Assembly (NCBI GenBank): GCA_002726435.1
Contig: PBSV01000090.1
Coordinates: forward strand, 1-33,565
Length of the DNA: 33,565 bases
Reading direction: 5' to 3'
Source of the DNA: Opitutia bacterium
GTDB taxonomy: Bacteria > Verrucomicrobiota > Verrucomicrobiia > Opitutales > Seribacteraceae
Position 1 is the first letter of the stretch. The number at the start of each line of letters is the position of its first letter. The translations under genes were made by a program, and so were the position numbers. The notes under the pieces were generated by a model. That model searched no databases. It saw nothing but the letters and a program-made list of their open reading frames with translations, and was not told the origin of the DNA. Shown here one piece after another: positions 1 through 11,162 of this stretch.

Positions 1-3000
1 ATTGGCCCCGAATTGAAGCTTCATCAATGTGGGATTCCAAAGAAAATGGCTTTGATTTTATTCGAACCATTTATAATCCGCAGGTTGAAGGAACTTGGTT
101 TTGTTCACACCGTACGTGGAGCGAGAAAAATGATCGAAAGTCGCTCTCCTGAGGTATGGGATATTTTAGAGGAAGTTACTAAGGGGCATCCTGTTTTGCT
201 CAATCGAGCCCCTACCCTTCACCGTTTGTCAATTCAAGCTTTTGAGCCGGTATTGATCGAGGGTAATGCAATTCGGGTACATCCTTTGGTTTGCACTCCA
301 TACAATGCAGATTTTGACGGAGACCAGATGGCTGTTCATGTCCCGTTATCTGTCGAAGCAATTATGGAAGCCAAGCTTTTGATGATGGCTACTCATAACA
401 TTTTTTCCCCCTCAAGCGGAAAGCCAATTCTGACTCCATCGCAAGACATTGTTTTAGGATCCTACTTTTTGACCATGAATCCCAAGGGGAACGAACCGGG
501 TGAAAAGCAAAGACTACCTTTGATCGCTTCTCTAGAGGAAGCCTTGAGTGCAATGCAGGAAGGAGTTCTTCAACTACATGATTGGATCGAACTAGCCAAC
601 CCAGATAAAGGCAACGAAACACAGTTTGGATTAGCTAAAAAGAGTGTAATCAGGACAACCGTAGGTAGAGTACTTTTCAATACTATCTGGCCTGAAGAAT
701 TAGGATTCTTTAACGCACCTGCTCTCAAAGGAGACTTAGGTAACTTAATTTTGGAAACCTTCAAAATGCTGGGCAAAGAAAGTACCATAGAAGCTCTTGA
801 TCGCTTGAAGGAGCTTGGCTTTGACATGGCCACAAAAGCTGGAATTTCAATCGGAATTTTCGACATGATCATTCCGCCTGAAAAGAAAGAAAGAATTGAG
901 GTTGCCCGCAAGGAAATCGATAAAATTGAAGATCAATTCAAAAAAGGCATCATCACGCGTGGAGAGAGACACAACAAAATTATTGATGTTTGGACTACTG
1001 CAACTGATGACATTGCAAAAGAAGTGTTCCGTTGCCTTGACGAAAACCTTGGCAAAGATACGATCAATCCCGTTTATTTGATGATGGATTCTGGAGCAAG
1101 AGGGAATCGACAACAAGTGCGTCAACTCTGTGGGATGAGAGGACTGATGGCAAAACCATCAGGAGAAATCATCGAGCAACCAATTTTGGCTTCATTCCGC
1201 GAGGGACTTTCCGTTTTAGAATACTTTATGTCTACACACGGAGCCAGAAAGGGTCTTGCAGACACAGCATTAAAAACTGCAGATGCAGGTTACTTGACCA
1301 GAAAACTCTGTGATGTTGCAATGGATTGTATTATTGTTTGCAAAGACGACGAGCGTCGAGACGGTGTCGTGAAGAAGGCAATTATGGAGGGAGATAATGA
1401 GGTTGTGCCCTTGCGTGACAGGATTATAGGCCGGTACTCCACCGAAGATGTCTTCGATCCATCCAATCCCTCTGAAATTGTTATTTCTTCCGGTTCCTTA
1501 ATAACAGAAGAGATTGCCTCTTTAGTAGATGCTCTTGGAATCACTCGGATTCGTGTTATGTCACCCTTGTCCAGTCGTATAAAAAATGGTTTGACTGCGC
1601 TTGAATATGGAATCGATCCATCCACTAATAGTTTGGTTAAACAAGGTTCTTCGGTTGGAATAATTGCGGCTCAGTCAATTGGCGAGCCAGGAACGCAGCT
1701 TACTATGAGAACTTTTCACATTGGAGGTATCGCCAGTGCGGGAAGGGAAGATCCTGTTATAAACATTAGAAAAGCTGGAAAATTAAACTTCAAGGGACTG
1801 AGGCTCGTAACTTTAGCAAATGGTCAGCAAGTCACCTTGAATAAAACAGGTTCCATACAAGTCACCGATCAAGATGATAGAATCGTTGATGATTATCCAA
1901 CTCCTGCCGGAGCGCTTCTACATTTTAAGGATGGCGAGCAGGTGGAAGAAGAGGCCCTTCTTGCCCAATGGGATCCCTACAATATCCCAATTCTTTCCGA
2001 GAAAAAGGGAGTAATTGCGTTTGAGGATATGCTCCCAGGAGTTACGACTAAAGTGGACCGTGATGCCTCCGGTGGAAGGTCTATGGTAGTGATCGAACAC
2101 AAAGAAGATTTAAATCCTCAAATAATCGTTCGTGATTCCAGTGGTAACCCGCTCGCCACTTATTCTGTTCCAACGGGTGCTCAAGTAGCAGTAGACGAGG
2201 GAACTAGGATAGACGCAGGTTCTATAATTGCCAAAACCCCCCGCCAAGCTTCCAAAACTCAAGATATTACTGGAGGTCTTCCCCGGGTTGCCGAACTTTT
2301 CGAGGCACGCCGCCCAAAAGAGGGAAATGTAGGCCAAATGGCTAAAATAGATGGCATTGTTTCTGAGGCTGGAACTCTCCGTTCCAAAAAAAGACTGTTG
2401 GTAACCAATGAAGAGTCGGGTCAAATCGAAGAGCATTTAATACCTCATGGAAAGCATGTTCTTGTTCAACCGGGCGATTTTGCTCAAAAAGGACAGCTTA
2501 TTACTGAAGGTGCCAAGGATCCTCATGAAATATTAGAAATATTGGGACCATCAGCAGTTCAAGAATACTTGATAGAAGAAATTCAAAAGGTGTATCGTCT
2601 ACAAGGGGTCACAATTAACGACAAACATTTGGAAGTCATTATTTCAAGAATGCTCTTTAAGGTGCGAATTACTGATCCGGGTGACACCGAATTTTTCTGG
2701 GGGGACCAAGTCGATCGCTTTGCATTTATGGATTCAAATGAAGAAATTACCGAAAAAGGTGGAAAGCCTGCGGAAGGTGAACCCATTCTTCTTGGAATCA
2801 CAAAGGCGTCACTTGAGACAGATAGTTTTATATCCGCAGCTTCATTCCAAGAAACCACACGAGTTCTTACCAATGCAGCAACCCTAGGCAAGGTTGATGA
2901 ACTAAAGGGTTTCAAAGAAAATGTTATTATGGGACATTTAATTCCTGCGGGCACTGGTTTGCCAAAGTGGAGACGCCTTAAAATCGATACCCTAGGATCA

Positions 3001-3027
3001 GGCAGTGTTGAATCCGCTGCATCATGA
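1..3027 (+). CDS. rpoC: DNA-directed RNA polymerase subunit beta' (5'-truncated at the window edge)
   Basis: ORF reaches the left edge; contains the [16 protein letters not shown] catalytic motif, [28 protein letters not shown] and [21 protein letters not shown]; precedes rpsL. The listed ORF start (13) is an internal Met. Confidence 0.98.
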   Translation: MGPELKLHQCGIPKKMALILFEPFIIRRLKELGFVHTVRGARKMIESRSPEVWDILEEVTKGHPVLLNRAPTLHRLSIQAFEPVLIEGNAIRVHPLVCTPYNADFDGDQMAVHVPLSVEAIMEAKLLMMATHNIFSPSSGKPILTPSQDIVLGSYFLTMNPKGNEPGEKQRLPLIASLEEALSAMQEGVLQLHDWIELANPDKGNETQFGLAKKSVIRTTVGRVLFNTIWPEELGFFNAPALKGDLGNLILETFKMLGKESTIEALDRLKELGFDMATKAGISIGIFDMIIPPEKKERIEVARKEIDKIEDQFKKGIITRGERHNKIIDVWTTATDDIAKEVFRCLDENLGKDTINPVYLMMDSGARGNRQQVRQLCGMRGLMAKPSGEIIEQPILASFREGLSVLEYFMSTHGARKGLADTALKTADAGYLTRKLCDVAMDCIIVCKDDERRDGVVKKAIMEGDNEVVPLRDRIIGRYSTEDVFDPSNPSEIVISSGSLITEEIASLVDALGITRIRVMSPLSSRIKNGLTALEYGIDPSTNSLVKQGSSVGIIAAQSIGEPGTQLTMRTFHIGGIASAGREDPVINIRKAGKLNFKGLRLVTLANGQQVTLNKTGSIQVTDQDDRIVDDYPTPAGALLHFKDGEQVEEEALLAQWDPYNIPILSEKKGVIAFEDMLPGVTTKVDRDASGGRSMVVIEHKEDLNPQIIVRDSSGNPLATYSVPTGAQVAVDEGTRIDAGSIIAKTPRQASKTQDITGGLPRVAELFEARRPKEGNVGQMAKIDGIVSEAGTLRSKKRLLVTNEESGQIEEHLIPHGKHVLVQPGDFAQKGQLITEGAKDPHEILEILGPSAVQEYLIEEIQKVYRLQGVTINDKHLEVIISRMLFKVRITDPGDTEFFWGDQVDRFAFMDSNEEITEKGGKPAEGEPILLGITKASLETDSFISAASFQETTRVLTNAATLGKVDELKGFKENVIMGHLIPAGTGLPKWRRLKIDTLGSGSVESAAS

Positions 3028-3108
3028 ATCCAGAAATTTTGCACAAAATAGACTTGAGATAAAAATAAAAGATGATACAAAAGATCGCTTTACCCCAAAT
3101 TTCACTCC

Positions 3109-3483
3109 ATGCCTACAATTAACCAGTTAGTTCGTAAAGGAAGGCGTTTGCAGAAAGCAAAAACCAAATCTCCTGCTCTAAAGGCCTGTCCTTTTCGCAG
3201 AGGTGTTTGTGTACAGGTTACAACTCGTACTCCAAAAAAGCCTAATTCAGCAATTAGAAAAGTTGCAAAAGTAAGACTCACTACTGGTCATGAGGTAATT
3301 GCTTATATCCCTGATGAAGGTCATAACTTGCAGGAACACAGCATCGTTCTGCTAAGGGGTGGACGCGTGAAAGATTTAAATGGAGTTCGCTATCACATCG
3401 TGCGCGGTACACTTGACTGTCAGGGCGTGGAAAAAAGGCGCCGTAGTCGTTCCAAATATGGTGTTAAAATGCCTAAAAAGTAA
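3109..3483 (+). CDS. rpsL: 30S ribosomal protein S12
   Basis: [13 protein letters not shown]..., [36 protein letters not shown]; 124 aa. Confidence 0.98.
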   Translation: MPTINQLVRKGRRLQKAKTKSPALKACPFRRGVCVQVTTRTPKKPNSAIRKVAKVRLTTGHEVIAYIPDEGHNLQEHSIVLLRGGRVKDLNGVRYHIVRGTLDCQGVEKRRRSRSKYGVKMPKK

Positions 3484-3489
3484 TTGATT

Positions 3490-3963
3490 ATGTCGCGCAG
3501 AAGACAAGCAACCAAAAGACCCACAATTCCGGACCCCTTGCACGGAAGCCCACTCATAAGCACGCTTGTGAATGCGGTAATGATAAGCGGAAAAAAGTCA
3601 ATTGCTCAAAAAATTGTTTACGGTGCGATTGAGAAGATGGCTGAAAAGGTTGGCAAAGGTAATCCTGTCGAACTTGTTTTGGGAGCACTCGAAAATATAC
3701 GACCTAAAATCGAGGTAAAGAGTCGCAGAGTGGGTGGTGCAACTTACCAAGTACCCATTGAAGTTCCTTTTGAAAGACAGCAAAGTCTAGCCTTTAGGTG
3801 GGTTGTCAACGCAGCAACATCCCGCAAGGGAGTGTCAATGGCCGAATCACTTGCAACTGAACTTACGGATGCGTACAACAACACCGGATCAGTGGTAAAA
3901 AAACGCGAGGAAACACACAAAATGGCTCAAGCAAATCGTGCATTTGCCCATTTACGTTGGTAA
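3490..3963 (+). CDS. rpsG: 30S ribosomal protein S7
   Basis: MSRRRQATKRPTIPDP..., GGATYQVPIEV; ATG at 3490 preferred over the TTG at 3484. Confidence 0.97.
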   Translation: MSRRRQATKRPTIPDPLHGSPLISTLVNAVMISGKKSIAQKIVYGAIEKMAEKVGKGNPVELVLGALENIRPKIEVKSRRVGGATYQVPIEVPFERQQSLAFRWVVNAATSRKGVSMAESLATELTDAYNNTGSVVKKREETHKMAQANRAFAHLRW

Positions 3964-3980
3964 CTCTTGTTTAATTTTAA

Positions 3981-6137
3981 ATGAGCGACAATTCTCAATT
4001 TTCATCTGCTAATGCTTCTGATCGCCCCAGCGTTCTTGAGCACACCCGCAATATCGGAATTGCCGCTCATATCGATGCCGGCAAAACTACATGCACAGAG
4101 CGTGTTCTTTTTTACTCTGGAGTGGTTCACAAAATTGGAGAGGTTCATGAAGGTAGTGCAACCACAGATTGGATGGAGCAAGAGCGCGAAAGGGGAATCA
4201 CTATCACTTCTGCCGCAATTTCATGCGGTTGGACTACCTCAGAAGGTCCTAATGCAGGAATTCCTCACCGTATTAACATTATTGATACTCCCGGGCATGT
4301 TGATTTTACCGCTGAAGTTGAAAGATCTTTACGAGTACTAGACGGTGCTATTGGAGTATTTACTTCTGTCGAAGGGGTTCAACCTCAATCTGAAACTGTA
4401 TGGAGGCAGATGGACAAATACAAAGTCCCTCGTCTCGGGTTTATCAACAAAATGGACCGCATGGGTTCGGATTTTCTCGCTGCGGTTTCTACGATGAGAG
4501 AAAAACTCGGTGCTAATGCCCACCCGCTTTTCCTAGCCATTGGTGCCGAGGAAAATTTTAGAGGCTTAGTCGACTTGGTTAAAATGGTTGCCTACATATA
4601 CGACGAGACGGATTCCTCCGGCGTAAGATTTGATACTGTTGATATACCTGCTGACTTATTAGACCAAGCTCAGGAGTACAGAGAATCGTTGATTGAAGCC
4701 CTTTCTGATTTCGATGATGATATTGCAAACAAATTTTTAGACGGAATAGATTTATCTAACGATGAACTCAAGCAAGGTATTCGCCAAGCAACCCTTTCTT
4801 TGAAATTTGTTGGTGTTATTCCTGGCAGTGCATTCAAAAATAAGGGTGTTCAAATGCTCATGGATGCAGTTGTTGATTACTTGCCAAATCCATTAGATTT
4901 ACCTCCAATGAAGGGCGAGGATTCTGACGAAACTGAGGTGTTGGTATCTCCTGACGACTCAGCTAAAGTTGCTGGTTTGGCATTTAAACTGATGAGCGAT
5001 CCATATGTTGGTAAGCTTGTATTCTACCGAATTTATCAAGGAACTCTTCGCAAAGGCACTTCTCTTTACAATCCAAGAACCCGCAAAACTGAGCGAGTTT
5101 CACGACTCATGGTCATGAAAGCAGATGCACGAGAAGACATTGAAATTGCACACTCGGGAGATATTTGTGCCCTAATTGGCGTTAAGGATGTAGCAACGGG
5201 AGACACACTTGCAGACAAAGGCCTTGACCTGAGACTAGAACCACCGAGTTTTCCGGAGCCTGTTATATCAATGTCCATTGAGCCTGCAACTAAGGCCGAT
5301 CAAGAAAAGATGTCGATTGGTTTACAGAGGCTTGCAGAAGAGGACCCCACATTCGGTCTTTCTACCAATGAAGAGACTGGACAAACAATTATTTCTGGCA
5401 TGGGTGAGTTGCATTTAGAGATTATCCGTGATCGCCTCTTCCGCGAATTCAAAGTTGAAGCCAATGCCGGCAAACCACAAATTGCTTACAGAGAAACTAT
5501 GCTCAACAATTCGGAAGGTGAAGGAAAATTCATCCGCCAGTCTGGAGGTCGTGGACAATATGGTCATGCAGTTATCAAGCTGGAACCACTTGAAAAAGGG
5601 GATGGTGTTAATATTGAAAATAAAATTGTGGGTGGCTCCATTCCTAAAGAATTTATTAAACCTACTTTTGATGGTATTAAAGAAGCCGCATTGAGCGGTG
5701 TGGTCGCAGGGTATCCTGTTATTGATTTTAAAGTTACTTTAGTTGATGGTTCTTTTCACGATGTTGATTCTTCCGAGATGGCTTTCAAAATGGCTGGAAT
5801 TTTCGCCTTCAAAGATGCCATGCAAAAAGCCAAACCCATCCTGCTCGAGCCCATAATGAAAGTAGAGGTTTCAACACCCGATGAGTACCAGGGAGAGTTA
5901 ATGGGTGACCTTAACAGACGCAGAGGTCAAATTCAAGGCATGGAAACGCGAGGAACGGTCTGCGTAATCGAAGCATTCGTTCCTCTTGAAAATATGTTTG
6001 GATACTCAACAGATATGCGCTCACTGTCCTCCGGACGGGCGGACTATTCAATGACACCATCCCATTTCGAACAAGTCCCACAAAGCCTAGTTCAGAACAT
6101 CGTAGAAACATCTTCCAGAGAACCCGCTAGGACATAA
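3981..6137 (+). CDS. fusA: Elongation factor G
   Basis: 718 aa; [10 protein letters not shown]-loop, [27 protein letters not shown]. Confidence 0.98.
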   Translation: MSDNSQFSSANASDRPSVLEHTRNIGIAAHIDAGKTTCTERVLFYSGVVHKIGEVHEGSATTDWMEQERERGITITSAAISCGWTTSEGPNAGIPHRINIIDTPGHVDFTAEVERSLRVLDGAIGVFTSVEGVQPQSETVWRQMDKYKVPRLGFINKMDRMGSDFLAAVSTMREKLGANAHPLFLAIGAEENFRGLVDLVKMVAYIYDETDSSGVRFDTVDIPADLLDQAQEYRESLIEALSDFDDDIANKFLDGIDLSNDELKQGIRQATLSLKFVGVIPGSAFKNKGVQMLMDAVVDYLPNPLDLPPMKGEDSDETEVLVSPDDSAKVAGLAFKLMSDPYVGKLVFYRIYQGTLRKGTSLYNPRTRKTERVSRLMVMKADAREDIEIAHSGDICALIGVKDVATGDTLADKGLDLRLEPPSFPEPVISMSIEPATKADQEKMSIGLQRLAEEDPTFGLSTNEETGQTIISGMGELHLEIIRDRLFREFKVEANAGKPQIAYRETMLNNSEGEGKFIRQSGGRGQYGHAVIKLEPLEKGDGVNIENKIVGGSIPKEFIKPTFDGIKEAALSGVVAGYPVIDFKVTLVDGSFHDVDSSEMAFKMAGIFAFKDAMQKAKPILLEPIMKVEVSTPDEYQGELMGDLNRRRGQIQGMETRGTVCVIEAFVPLENMFGYSTDMRSLSSGRADYSMTPSHFEQVPQSLVQNIVETSSREPART

Positions 6138-6143
6138 TTAATC

Positions 6144-6452
6144 ATGAATAATCAACGTATACGTATAAAACTTCGTGGATTTGATTATCGAGTGATTGAT
6201 CAGTCTGCCTCTGATATTGTTGACACAGCCAAAAGAACTGGGGCTCGAGTTGCCGGTCCTATTCCAATGCCTACACGAATCGAGCGTTACACTGTCAACC
6301 GCTCCCCTCATGTCGACAAAAAATCAATGGATCAGTTTGAATTAAGAACACATAAAAGACTCATCGATATAATTGAACCAACCGTTCAAACGGTTGATGA
6401 GCTTAAGAAACTCAATCTTCCCGCAGGAGTAGAAATTAACATTAACGTTTAA
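6144..6452 (+). CDS. rpsJ: 30S ribosomal protein S10
   Basis: 102 aa; [41 protein letters not shown]. Confidence 0.98.
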   Translation: MNNQRIRIKLRGFDYRVIDQSASDIVDTAKRTGARVAGPIPMPTRIERYTVNRSPHVDKKSMDQFELRTHKRLIDIIEPTVQTVDELKKLNLPAGVEININV

Positions 6453-6469
6453 ATTAAAACCTTTAAAAC

Positions 6470-6514
6470 CTTTAAAGCAGGTTCAAATGGCACATGTGCT
6501 CCTGCCGCTTAAAG
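6470..6514 (+). promoter_or_regulatory. Candidate mRNA hairpin between rpsJ and rplC, ending 2 nt before the rplC ATG
   Basis: CTTTAA(6470-6475)/TTAAAG(6509-6514) and GCAGG(6477-6481)/CCTGC(6501-6505) form an 11-bp stem with a 1x3 internal loop; apical palindrome GCACATGTGC at 6490-6499. Confidence 0.4.
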
Positions 6515-6515
6515 C

Positions 6516-7163
6516 ATGAACTTAGAAATATTAGGAAAAAAGCTTGGCATGAGCCAAGTGTACGACGAAGACAACAACCTCGTTCCAGTTACCATAATTG
6601 AAGCTGGTCCATGTCCCGTTTTACAAATTAAATCGGTTGAAAAAGAGGGTTATTCCTCTGTTCAAATTGGATACAACCCTAACGGCAAGTCACCGAACAA
6701 AGTGAATCGTTGCCAAAGTGGACATTCAGCCAAGTCAAAGACTGACTCGCAACAAGTTTCCCAAGAGTTTCGTCTTTCAGGCAACCACGAATACAAATTG
6801 GGATCTGTTCTTACAGTAGAAGATTTTAAGGACATCAAATCGGTTGATGTAGTTTCCAAGACAAAAGGAAAAGGCTTTCAGGGGGTTGTCAAAAGATGGA
6901 ACTTTGCAGGTGGGCCTGCCTCTCATGGTTCCATGTTTCATAGAAGAGGTGGATCCTATGGATTGTGCCAATGGCCGGGAAGAGTTTTCAAAAACAAAAA
7001 AATGCCGGGACATATGGGCAATGTTAGTCGGACAACGCAAAACCTAGCCGTTGTTAAAATTCTTCCAGAAAAGAATCTTGTACTCGTGAAGGGAAGCGTT
7101 CCAGGTCACAAAGGATCTGTTCTAACTCTGCGAGTGGCAAAAAAATCTCAACCCGCAAATTAA
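6516..7163 (+). CDS. rplC: 50S ribosomal protein L3
   Basis: LGKKLGMSQVYDEDNNLVPVTIIEAGPCPV, HGSMFHRRGGSYG...PGRVFKNKKMPGHMGN. Confidence 0.97.
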   Translation: MNLEILGKKLGMSQVYDEDNNLVPVTIIEAGPCPVLQIKSVEKEGYSSVQIGYNPNGKSPNKVNRCQSGHSAKSKTDSQQVSQEFRLSGNHEYKLGSVLTVEDFKDIKSVDVVSKTKGKGFQGVVKRWNFAGGPASHGSMFHRRGGSYGLCQWPGRVFKNKKMPGHMGNVSRTTQNLAVVKILPEKNLVLVKGSVPGHKGSVLTLRVAKKSQPAN

Positions 7164-7175
7164 CCGACAACGGAA

Positions 7176-7820
7176 ATGAAATTTGTTTTATTTAAAACTG
7201 ACGGCAGCTCATCCGGTGAGAAAGATGTTAAGTTTTTTCCTCAACTTGACGGGGAGAAAGGAATTGATGCTCTTCGTCAAACAATAATTGCCGTTCACGC
7301 CAACAAGCGTCAAGGTAATGCTTCCACAAAATTACGCTCTGAAGTTGCTGGTTCTGGAAAGAAAATTTATCGGCAGAAAGGATTGGGAGTTGGCAGAGCT
7401 GGTGACAAAAAGGCTGTCCAAAGAAGAGGCGGAGGTGTTATTTTTGGTCCACGACCAAGGTCTTATTCCCAGAAAATTAACCATAAGATGAAAAGGTTGG
7501 CCATGGAACGAGCTCTTTACGATCAAGCAAACGCTGAAAACATTTGCCTCATTGAAGGTTGGGAAATAAGCGAGCCCAAAACGAAAAAAATCGATGGCTT
7601 GCTTAGGACAATCGCACCCAGTTCAAAGAAGATTTTATTAGTCTCGGATGTTTTTCAAGATAACATAACCCTTGCCACTCGTAATCTTCCTTATGCCAGA
7701 ACTACAAGATCAAGCAATTTAGGCCCTTTGGATATTGTGCAGGCAGACAAAATAATTTTCAGCGAGAAAGGATTGGACTCACTCTTATCTAAATTCGGAA
7801 AAGAAAAGGAATCATCGTGA
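7176..7820 (+). CDS. rplD: 50S ribosomal protein L4
   Basis: RQGNASTKLRSEVAGSGKKIYRQKGLGVGRAGDKKAVQRRGGGVIFGPRPRSYSQKINHKMKRLA. Confidence 0.97.
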   Translation: MKFVLFKTDGSSSGEKDVKFFPQLDGEKGIDALRQTIIAVHANKRQGNASTKLRSEVAGSGKKIYRQKGLGVGRAGDKKAVQRRGGGVIFGPRPRSYSQKINHKMKRLAMERALYDQANAENICLIEGWEISEPKTKKIDGLLRTIAPSSKKILLVSDVFQDNITLATRNLPYARTTRSSNLGPLDIVQADKIIFSEKGLDSLLSKFGKEKESS

Positions 7821-8107
7821 AAGAGTCAGTAACCATATTAAAAGAGGCTTTGCTGACAGAGAAGGCCACCATGTTGTCTTCTAATTTCAACAAATATTTA
7901 TTTTCTGTTTCCTCTGTTTCCTCTAAACGAAATATCAAGGATGCAGTAGAAAAAACCTTTGGAGTTTCTGTTTTAGCTGTCAATACAATGAATGTTAAGC
8001 CAAAGACTAAAAGAGACAGGTCTCGAAAAAATAAACTGGGAAAAAAAAGCGGCTTCAAGAAAGCAATTGTTACTCTTAAGGCTGGAGACAGCATCGATCT
8101 GGCCTAA
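7817..8107 (+). CDS. rplW: 50S ribosomal protein L23
   Basis: 96 aa; EALLTEKATML...NKYLFSV..., operon position; GTG start overlaps the rplD stop (GTGA). Confidence 0.95.
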   Translation: MKESVTILKEALLTEKATMLSSNFNKYLFSVSSVSSKRNIKDAVEKTFGVSVLAVNTMNVKPKTKRDRSRKNKLGKKSGFKKAIVTLKAGDSIDLA

Positions 8108-8131
8108 AGGGTATAAGGAGAAGACAAAAAC

Positions 8132-8971
8132 ATGCCTATTTTACAACAAAAACCAGTCACACCTTCCGGAAGATTCTACCTCAAGAACAAGCAGGAATTG
8201 TCTGATAATCGGCCAGTAAGGTCATTGACGAAAGGGCATCATCGTAAGAAGGGACGAAACACCTATGGCCGTATTACATCCCGTCGTCGCGGAGGTGGTC
8301 ACAAAAGACTTTACAGACAAATTGATTTTAGGAGACCCCGATTAGATGAACCAGCAAAAGTGCTTTCTTTTGAGTATGACCCAAATCGTACTGCCAATTT
8401 AGCTTTACTCGAATATGCAGATGGAGAAAAAAATTACATTCTTGCACCTGCTTCTCTAACCGTGGGCGACACAATTGTGAGTTCTGCTTCCAAAGTAGAC
8501 TTCAAGGCTGGCAATGCAATGCCGCTTAATCAAGTTCCTCTGGGTACAAAAGTTCATTGTGTTGAAATGTTGCCTGGAGCAGGTGCAAAGATCGCTCGCT
8601 CAGCGGGCTCAGAGGTGAGATTGATTACCATTGATAATGGTCAGGCATCATTAAAAATGCCAAGTGGTGAAATCCGCTTGGTGAAAGAAAACTGCATGGC
8701 GACGATTGGTGCTGTTGGAAATGCAAGTCACCAAAAATCAACCATTGGAAAAGCAGGGCGAAATCGCTGGAAAGGACGGAGACCAAGAGTCCGTGGGGTG
8801 GCGATGAATCCAGTTGATCACCCAATGGGTGGAGGAGAAGGCAGAACTTCTGGTGGTGGACATCCTTCTTCCCCTTGGGGTCAGCTATCCAAGGGTTTTC
8901 CTACTCGAAAAAAATCAAAACCTTCTAATTCACAAATCCTTGTCAGGCGTAATGGTCGCCGCATCAAGTAA
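8132..8971 (+). CDS. rplB: 50S ribosomal protein L2
   Basis: 279 aa; RGVAMNPVDHPMGGGEGRTSGGGHPSSPWG; upstream AAGGAG. Confidence 0.98.
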   Translation: MPILQQKPVTPSGRFYLKNKQELSDNRPVRSLTKGHHRKKGRNTYGRITSRRRGGGHKRLYRQIDFRRPRLDEPAKVLSFEYDPNRTANLALLEYADGEKNYILAPASLTVGDTIVSSASKVDFKAGNAMPLNQVPLGTKVHCVEMLPGAGAKIARSAGSEVRLITIDNGQASLKMPSGEIRLVKENCMATIGAVGNASHQKSTIGKAGRNRWKGRRPRVRGVAMNPVDHPMGGGEGRTSGGGHPSSPWGQLSKGFPTRKKSKPSNSQILVRRNGRRIK

Positions 8972-8980
8972 TTTCAGATC

Positions 8981-9250
8981 ATGACACGTTCAATAAAAAA
9001 AGGCTTCTTCGTAGAGCCGAACCTAATGAAAAAGGTTATAAAAGCACAAGAAGCTGGTGACCGTAAACCGATCAAGACTTGGTCTCGGCGTTCTACAATC
9101 ACTCCAGATTTTGTCGGTCTCAACTTTACAGTTCATAATGGTAAGAGTTTCCTTCCAGTTTATGTTACTGAAAACATGGTTGGGCATAAACTTGGAGAGT
9201 TTTCCGCCACCCGTACCTTTAAGTCTCACAATCCTCACACCCAGAAGTAA
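8981..9250 (+). CDS. rpsS: 30S ribosomal protein S19
   Basis: [18 protein letters not shown]...[13 protein letters not shown]...[24 protein letters not shown]. Confidence 0.98.
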   Translation: MTRSIKKGFFVEPNLMKKVIKAQEAGDRKPIKTWSRRSTITPDFVGLNFTVHNGKSFLPVYVTENMVGHKLGEFSATRTFKSHNPHTQK

Positions 9251-9257
9251 TATCAAT

Positions 9258-9593
9258 ATGGAAATTAAATCATATTCAAAATACATGAGGATTTCTCCCA
9301 AGAAGGCCCGTGAAGTTGCTCGTATTCTCCCAGGCAAGAAGGCATCTGATGGAATATCTCTTTTAAAATTTATTCCACGCAAGGCAGCTCGTATGTTCGA
9401 CAAAACCTTGCGTTCGGCGATGGCTAATGCAGAAAATAATTCAAACCTAAATGCAGACGATTTATTCATCAGTGAAGCGATCGTGGAGGAAGGACCAGCC
9501 TTGAAAAGGTTCCGACCTTGTGCAAGAGGTTCCGCCCATCCTTACAAAAAAAGAATGAGTCATTTGCGAATCATACTAACCGACGAGGCTTAA
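9258..9593 (+). CDS. rplV: 50S ribosomal protein L22
   Basis: MEIKSYSKYMRISPKKAREVA...; ATG at 9258 preferred over the upstream ORF start 9057, which overlaps rpsS. Confidence 0.96.
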   Translation: MEIKSYSKYMRISPKKAREVARILPGKKASDGISLLKFIPRKAARMFDKTLRSAMANAENNSNLNADDLFISEAIVEEGPALKRFRPCARGSAHPYKKRMSHLRIILTDEA

Positions 9594-9596
9594 AAA

Positions 9597-10232
9597 ATGG
9601 GACAAAAAGTAAATCCAATTGGTTTCAGACTCGGAGTACGCCGTAATTGGAGTGCCCGATGGTATGCAAATAAGCACGACTATTCCAAGTTCATGGCGGA
9701 GGACAATCTCATCCGCGGTTTCCTCGACAAGAAATTGCGTTTTGCTTCTGTTCCAAGAGTAGTCATTGAACGCGCTTCTACTCGGACACGAGTAACAATC
9801 TGGACTGCCCGACCGGGAATTGTAATCGGTCGAAAGGGTCAAGAACTTGATTCACTTAGAGATTCTTTGAATCGTACGGTTGGTAAAGATATCAGGCTTG
9901 AAATTCAAGAAATTAAAAAACCTGATTTAGTGGCCTCATTAGTTGCAGAAAATGTTGCTCTTCAATTAGAGCGCAGAATTGCGTTTCGACGAGCAATCAA
10001 AAAAGCAGTTCAGACCACGATGTCGATGGGAGCAGAGGGTATTCGTATTCAATGTGCCGGACGTTTGGCAGGAGCCGATATTGCCAGGACTGAGCAACTC
10101 CGTGAAGGACGAGTTCCTTTACACACGCTAAGAGAAAATATTGATTATGGCTTAGTGGAAGCAAACACAGTTTATGGGATAATCGGCATTAAATGTTGGA
10201 TTTGCTTGAAGGATGAAGACAAAATTTTCTGA
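9597..10232 (+). CDS. rpsC: 30S ribosomal protein S3
   Basis: [37 protein letters not shown] motif. Confidence 0.98.
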   Translation: MGQKVNPIGFRLGVRRNWSARWYANKHDYSKFMAEDNLIRGFLDKKLRFASVPRVVIERASTRTRVTIWTARPGIVIGRKGQELDSLRDSLNRTVGKDIRLEIQEIKKPDLVASLVAENVALQLERRIAFRRAIKKAVQTTMSMGAEGIRIQCAGRLAGADIARTEQLREGRVPLHTLRENIDYGLVEANTVYGIIGIKCWICLKDEDKIF

Positions 10233-10250
10233 TTTAACTTATTTTTTCCA

Positions 10251-10673
10251 ATGCCTAAATTACTTCCATCCCGCACTAAATTTAGAAAAGTACACAAAGG
10301 CCGCGTTCGCGGTGTTGCCTCTCGTGGAAACACTGTTTCTTTTGGAGAATTCGGAATTCAATCTCTTTCTCGAGGAAGAATGACTTCGAACCAGATCGAG
10401 TCCGCCCGGGTAGCGATTAATCGTCACCTCAAGAGAAAGGGAAAAGTATGGATTCGAGTATTCCCTCACAAACCAGTTACCAAAAAACCCGCAGAGACTC
10501 GCCAAGGAAAAGGAAAAGGCCCTGTCGATCATTGGGTTGCAGTCGTAAAGCCAGGTCATGTTCTTTTTGAGATAGCCGGTTGTTCAATCACATTAGCTCG
10601 TGAAGCGTTAGGTTTAGCAGATGCAAAACTACCATTCCGTTGCCGACTCGTCACCAGACAACAGAATTATTAA
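10251..10673 (+). CDS. rplP: 50S ribosomal protein L16
   Basis: [54 protein letters not shown]. Confidence 0.98.
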   Translation: MPKLLPSRTKFRKVHKGRVRGVASRGNTVSFGEFGIQSLSRGRMTSNQIESARVAINRHLKRKGKVWIRVFPHKPVTKKPAETRQGKGKGPVDHWVAVVKPGHVLFEIAGCSITLAREALGLADAKLPFRCRLVTRQQNY

Positions 10674-10682
10674 TAAAATCTC

Positions 10683-10871
10683 ATGAAGTTTTCTGAAATC
10701 AAGGAATTATCCGAAGCAGAATTGCATAAAAAACTGCGCGAACTAGGCGAAGAACTTTTACAACTTCGGATTAGAAAGCAGACTGGCCAGGTTGAAAAGC
10801 CTCACCTCCTTAAATCAATTCGTCGTGATCGGGCTCGAATCTTATCTGCACTAAGGCCGAAAACCAGTTAA
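10683..10871 (+). CDS. rpmC: 50S ribosomal protein L29
   Basis: 62 aa; [49 protein letters not shown]. Confidence 0.96.
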   Translation: MKFSEIKELSEAELHKKLRELGEELLQLRIRKQTGQVEKPHLLKSIRRDRARILSALRPKTS

Positions 10872-10882
10872 TCCCCTCAATT

Positions 10883-11155
10883 ATGTCAGAAGCTAATACA
10901 AGAAATAACCGTAAGGAACTAATAGGCTTTGTTCGGTCAAAGACGGGAGATAAATCCGTTAAGGTGGTATACGAGTACAAAATACCGCACCCTTTGTATA
11001 AAAAGGAAATTCGCAGGAAAACTACTGTCCATGTTCACGACGAAAAGAACGATTCCAGTATTGGTGATAAGGTTAAAATCACTGCAACGCGCCCACTCAG
11101 TAAGCTAAAGCGTTGGCGTGTCTTGGAAGTGTTGGAAAAAGCCCCTTCAATTTGA
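10883..11155 (+). CDS. rpsQ: 30S ribosomal protein S17
   Basis: [47 protein letters not shown]. Confidence 0.96.
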   Translation: MSEANTRNNRKELIGFVRSKTGDKSVKVVYEYKIPHPLYKKEIRRKTTVHVHDEKNDSSIGDKVKITATRPLSKLKRWRVLEVLEKAPSI

Positions 11156-11162
11156 TTTACCC

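Noticed and set aside
2583-3080. 165-aa minus-strand ORF antisense to the rpoC 3' end
   Set aside because: Lies opposite a certain rpoC frame; no recognisable domain; typical shadow ORF.
6487-6506. Possible sigma54 -24/-12 promoter (TGGCAC...TGC) upstream of rplC
   Set aside because: Spacing and missing TTGC element do not match TGGCAC-N5-TTGCW; better explained as part of a hairpin.
9057-9257. Upstream N-terminal extension of the rplV ORF
   Set aside because: Overlaps almost all of rpsS; canonical L22 start is the ATG at 9258.
9023-9469. 148-aa minus-strand ORF opposite rpsS/rplV
   Set aside because: Spans two certain genes on the other strand; no domain.
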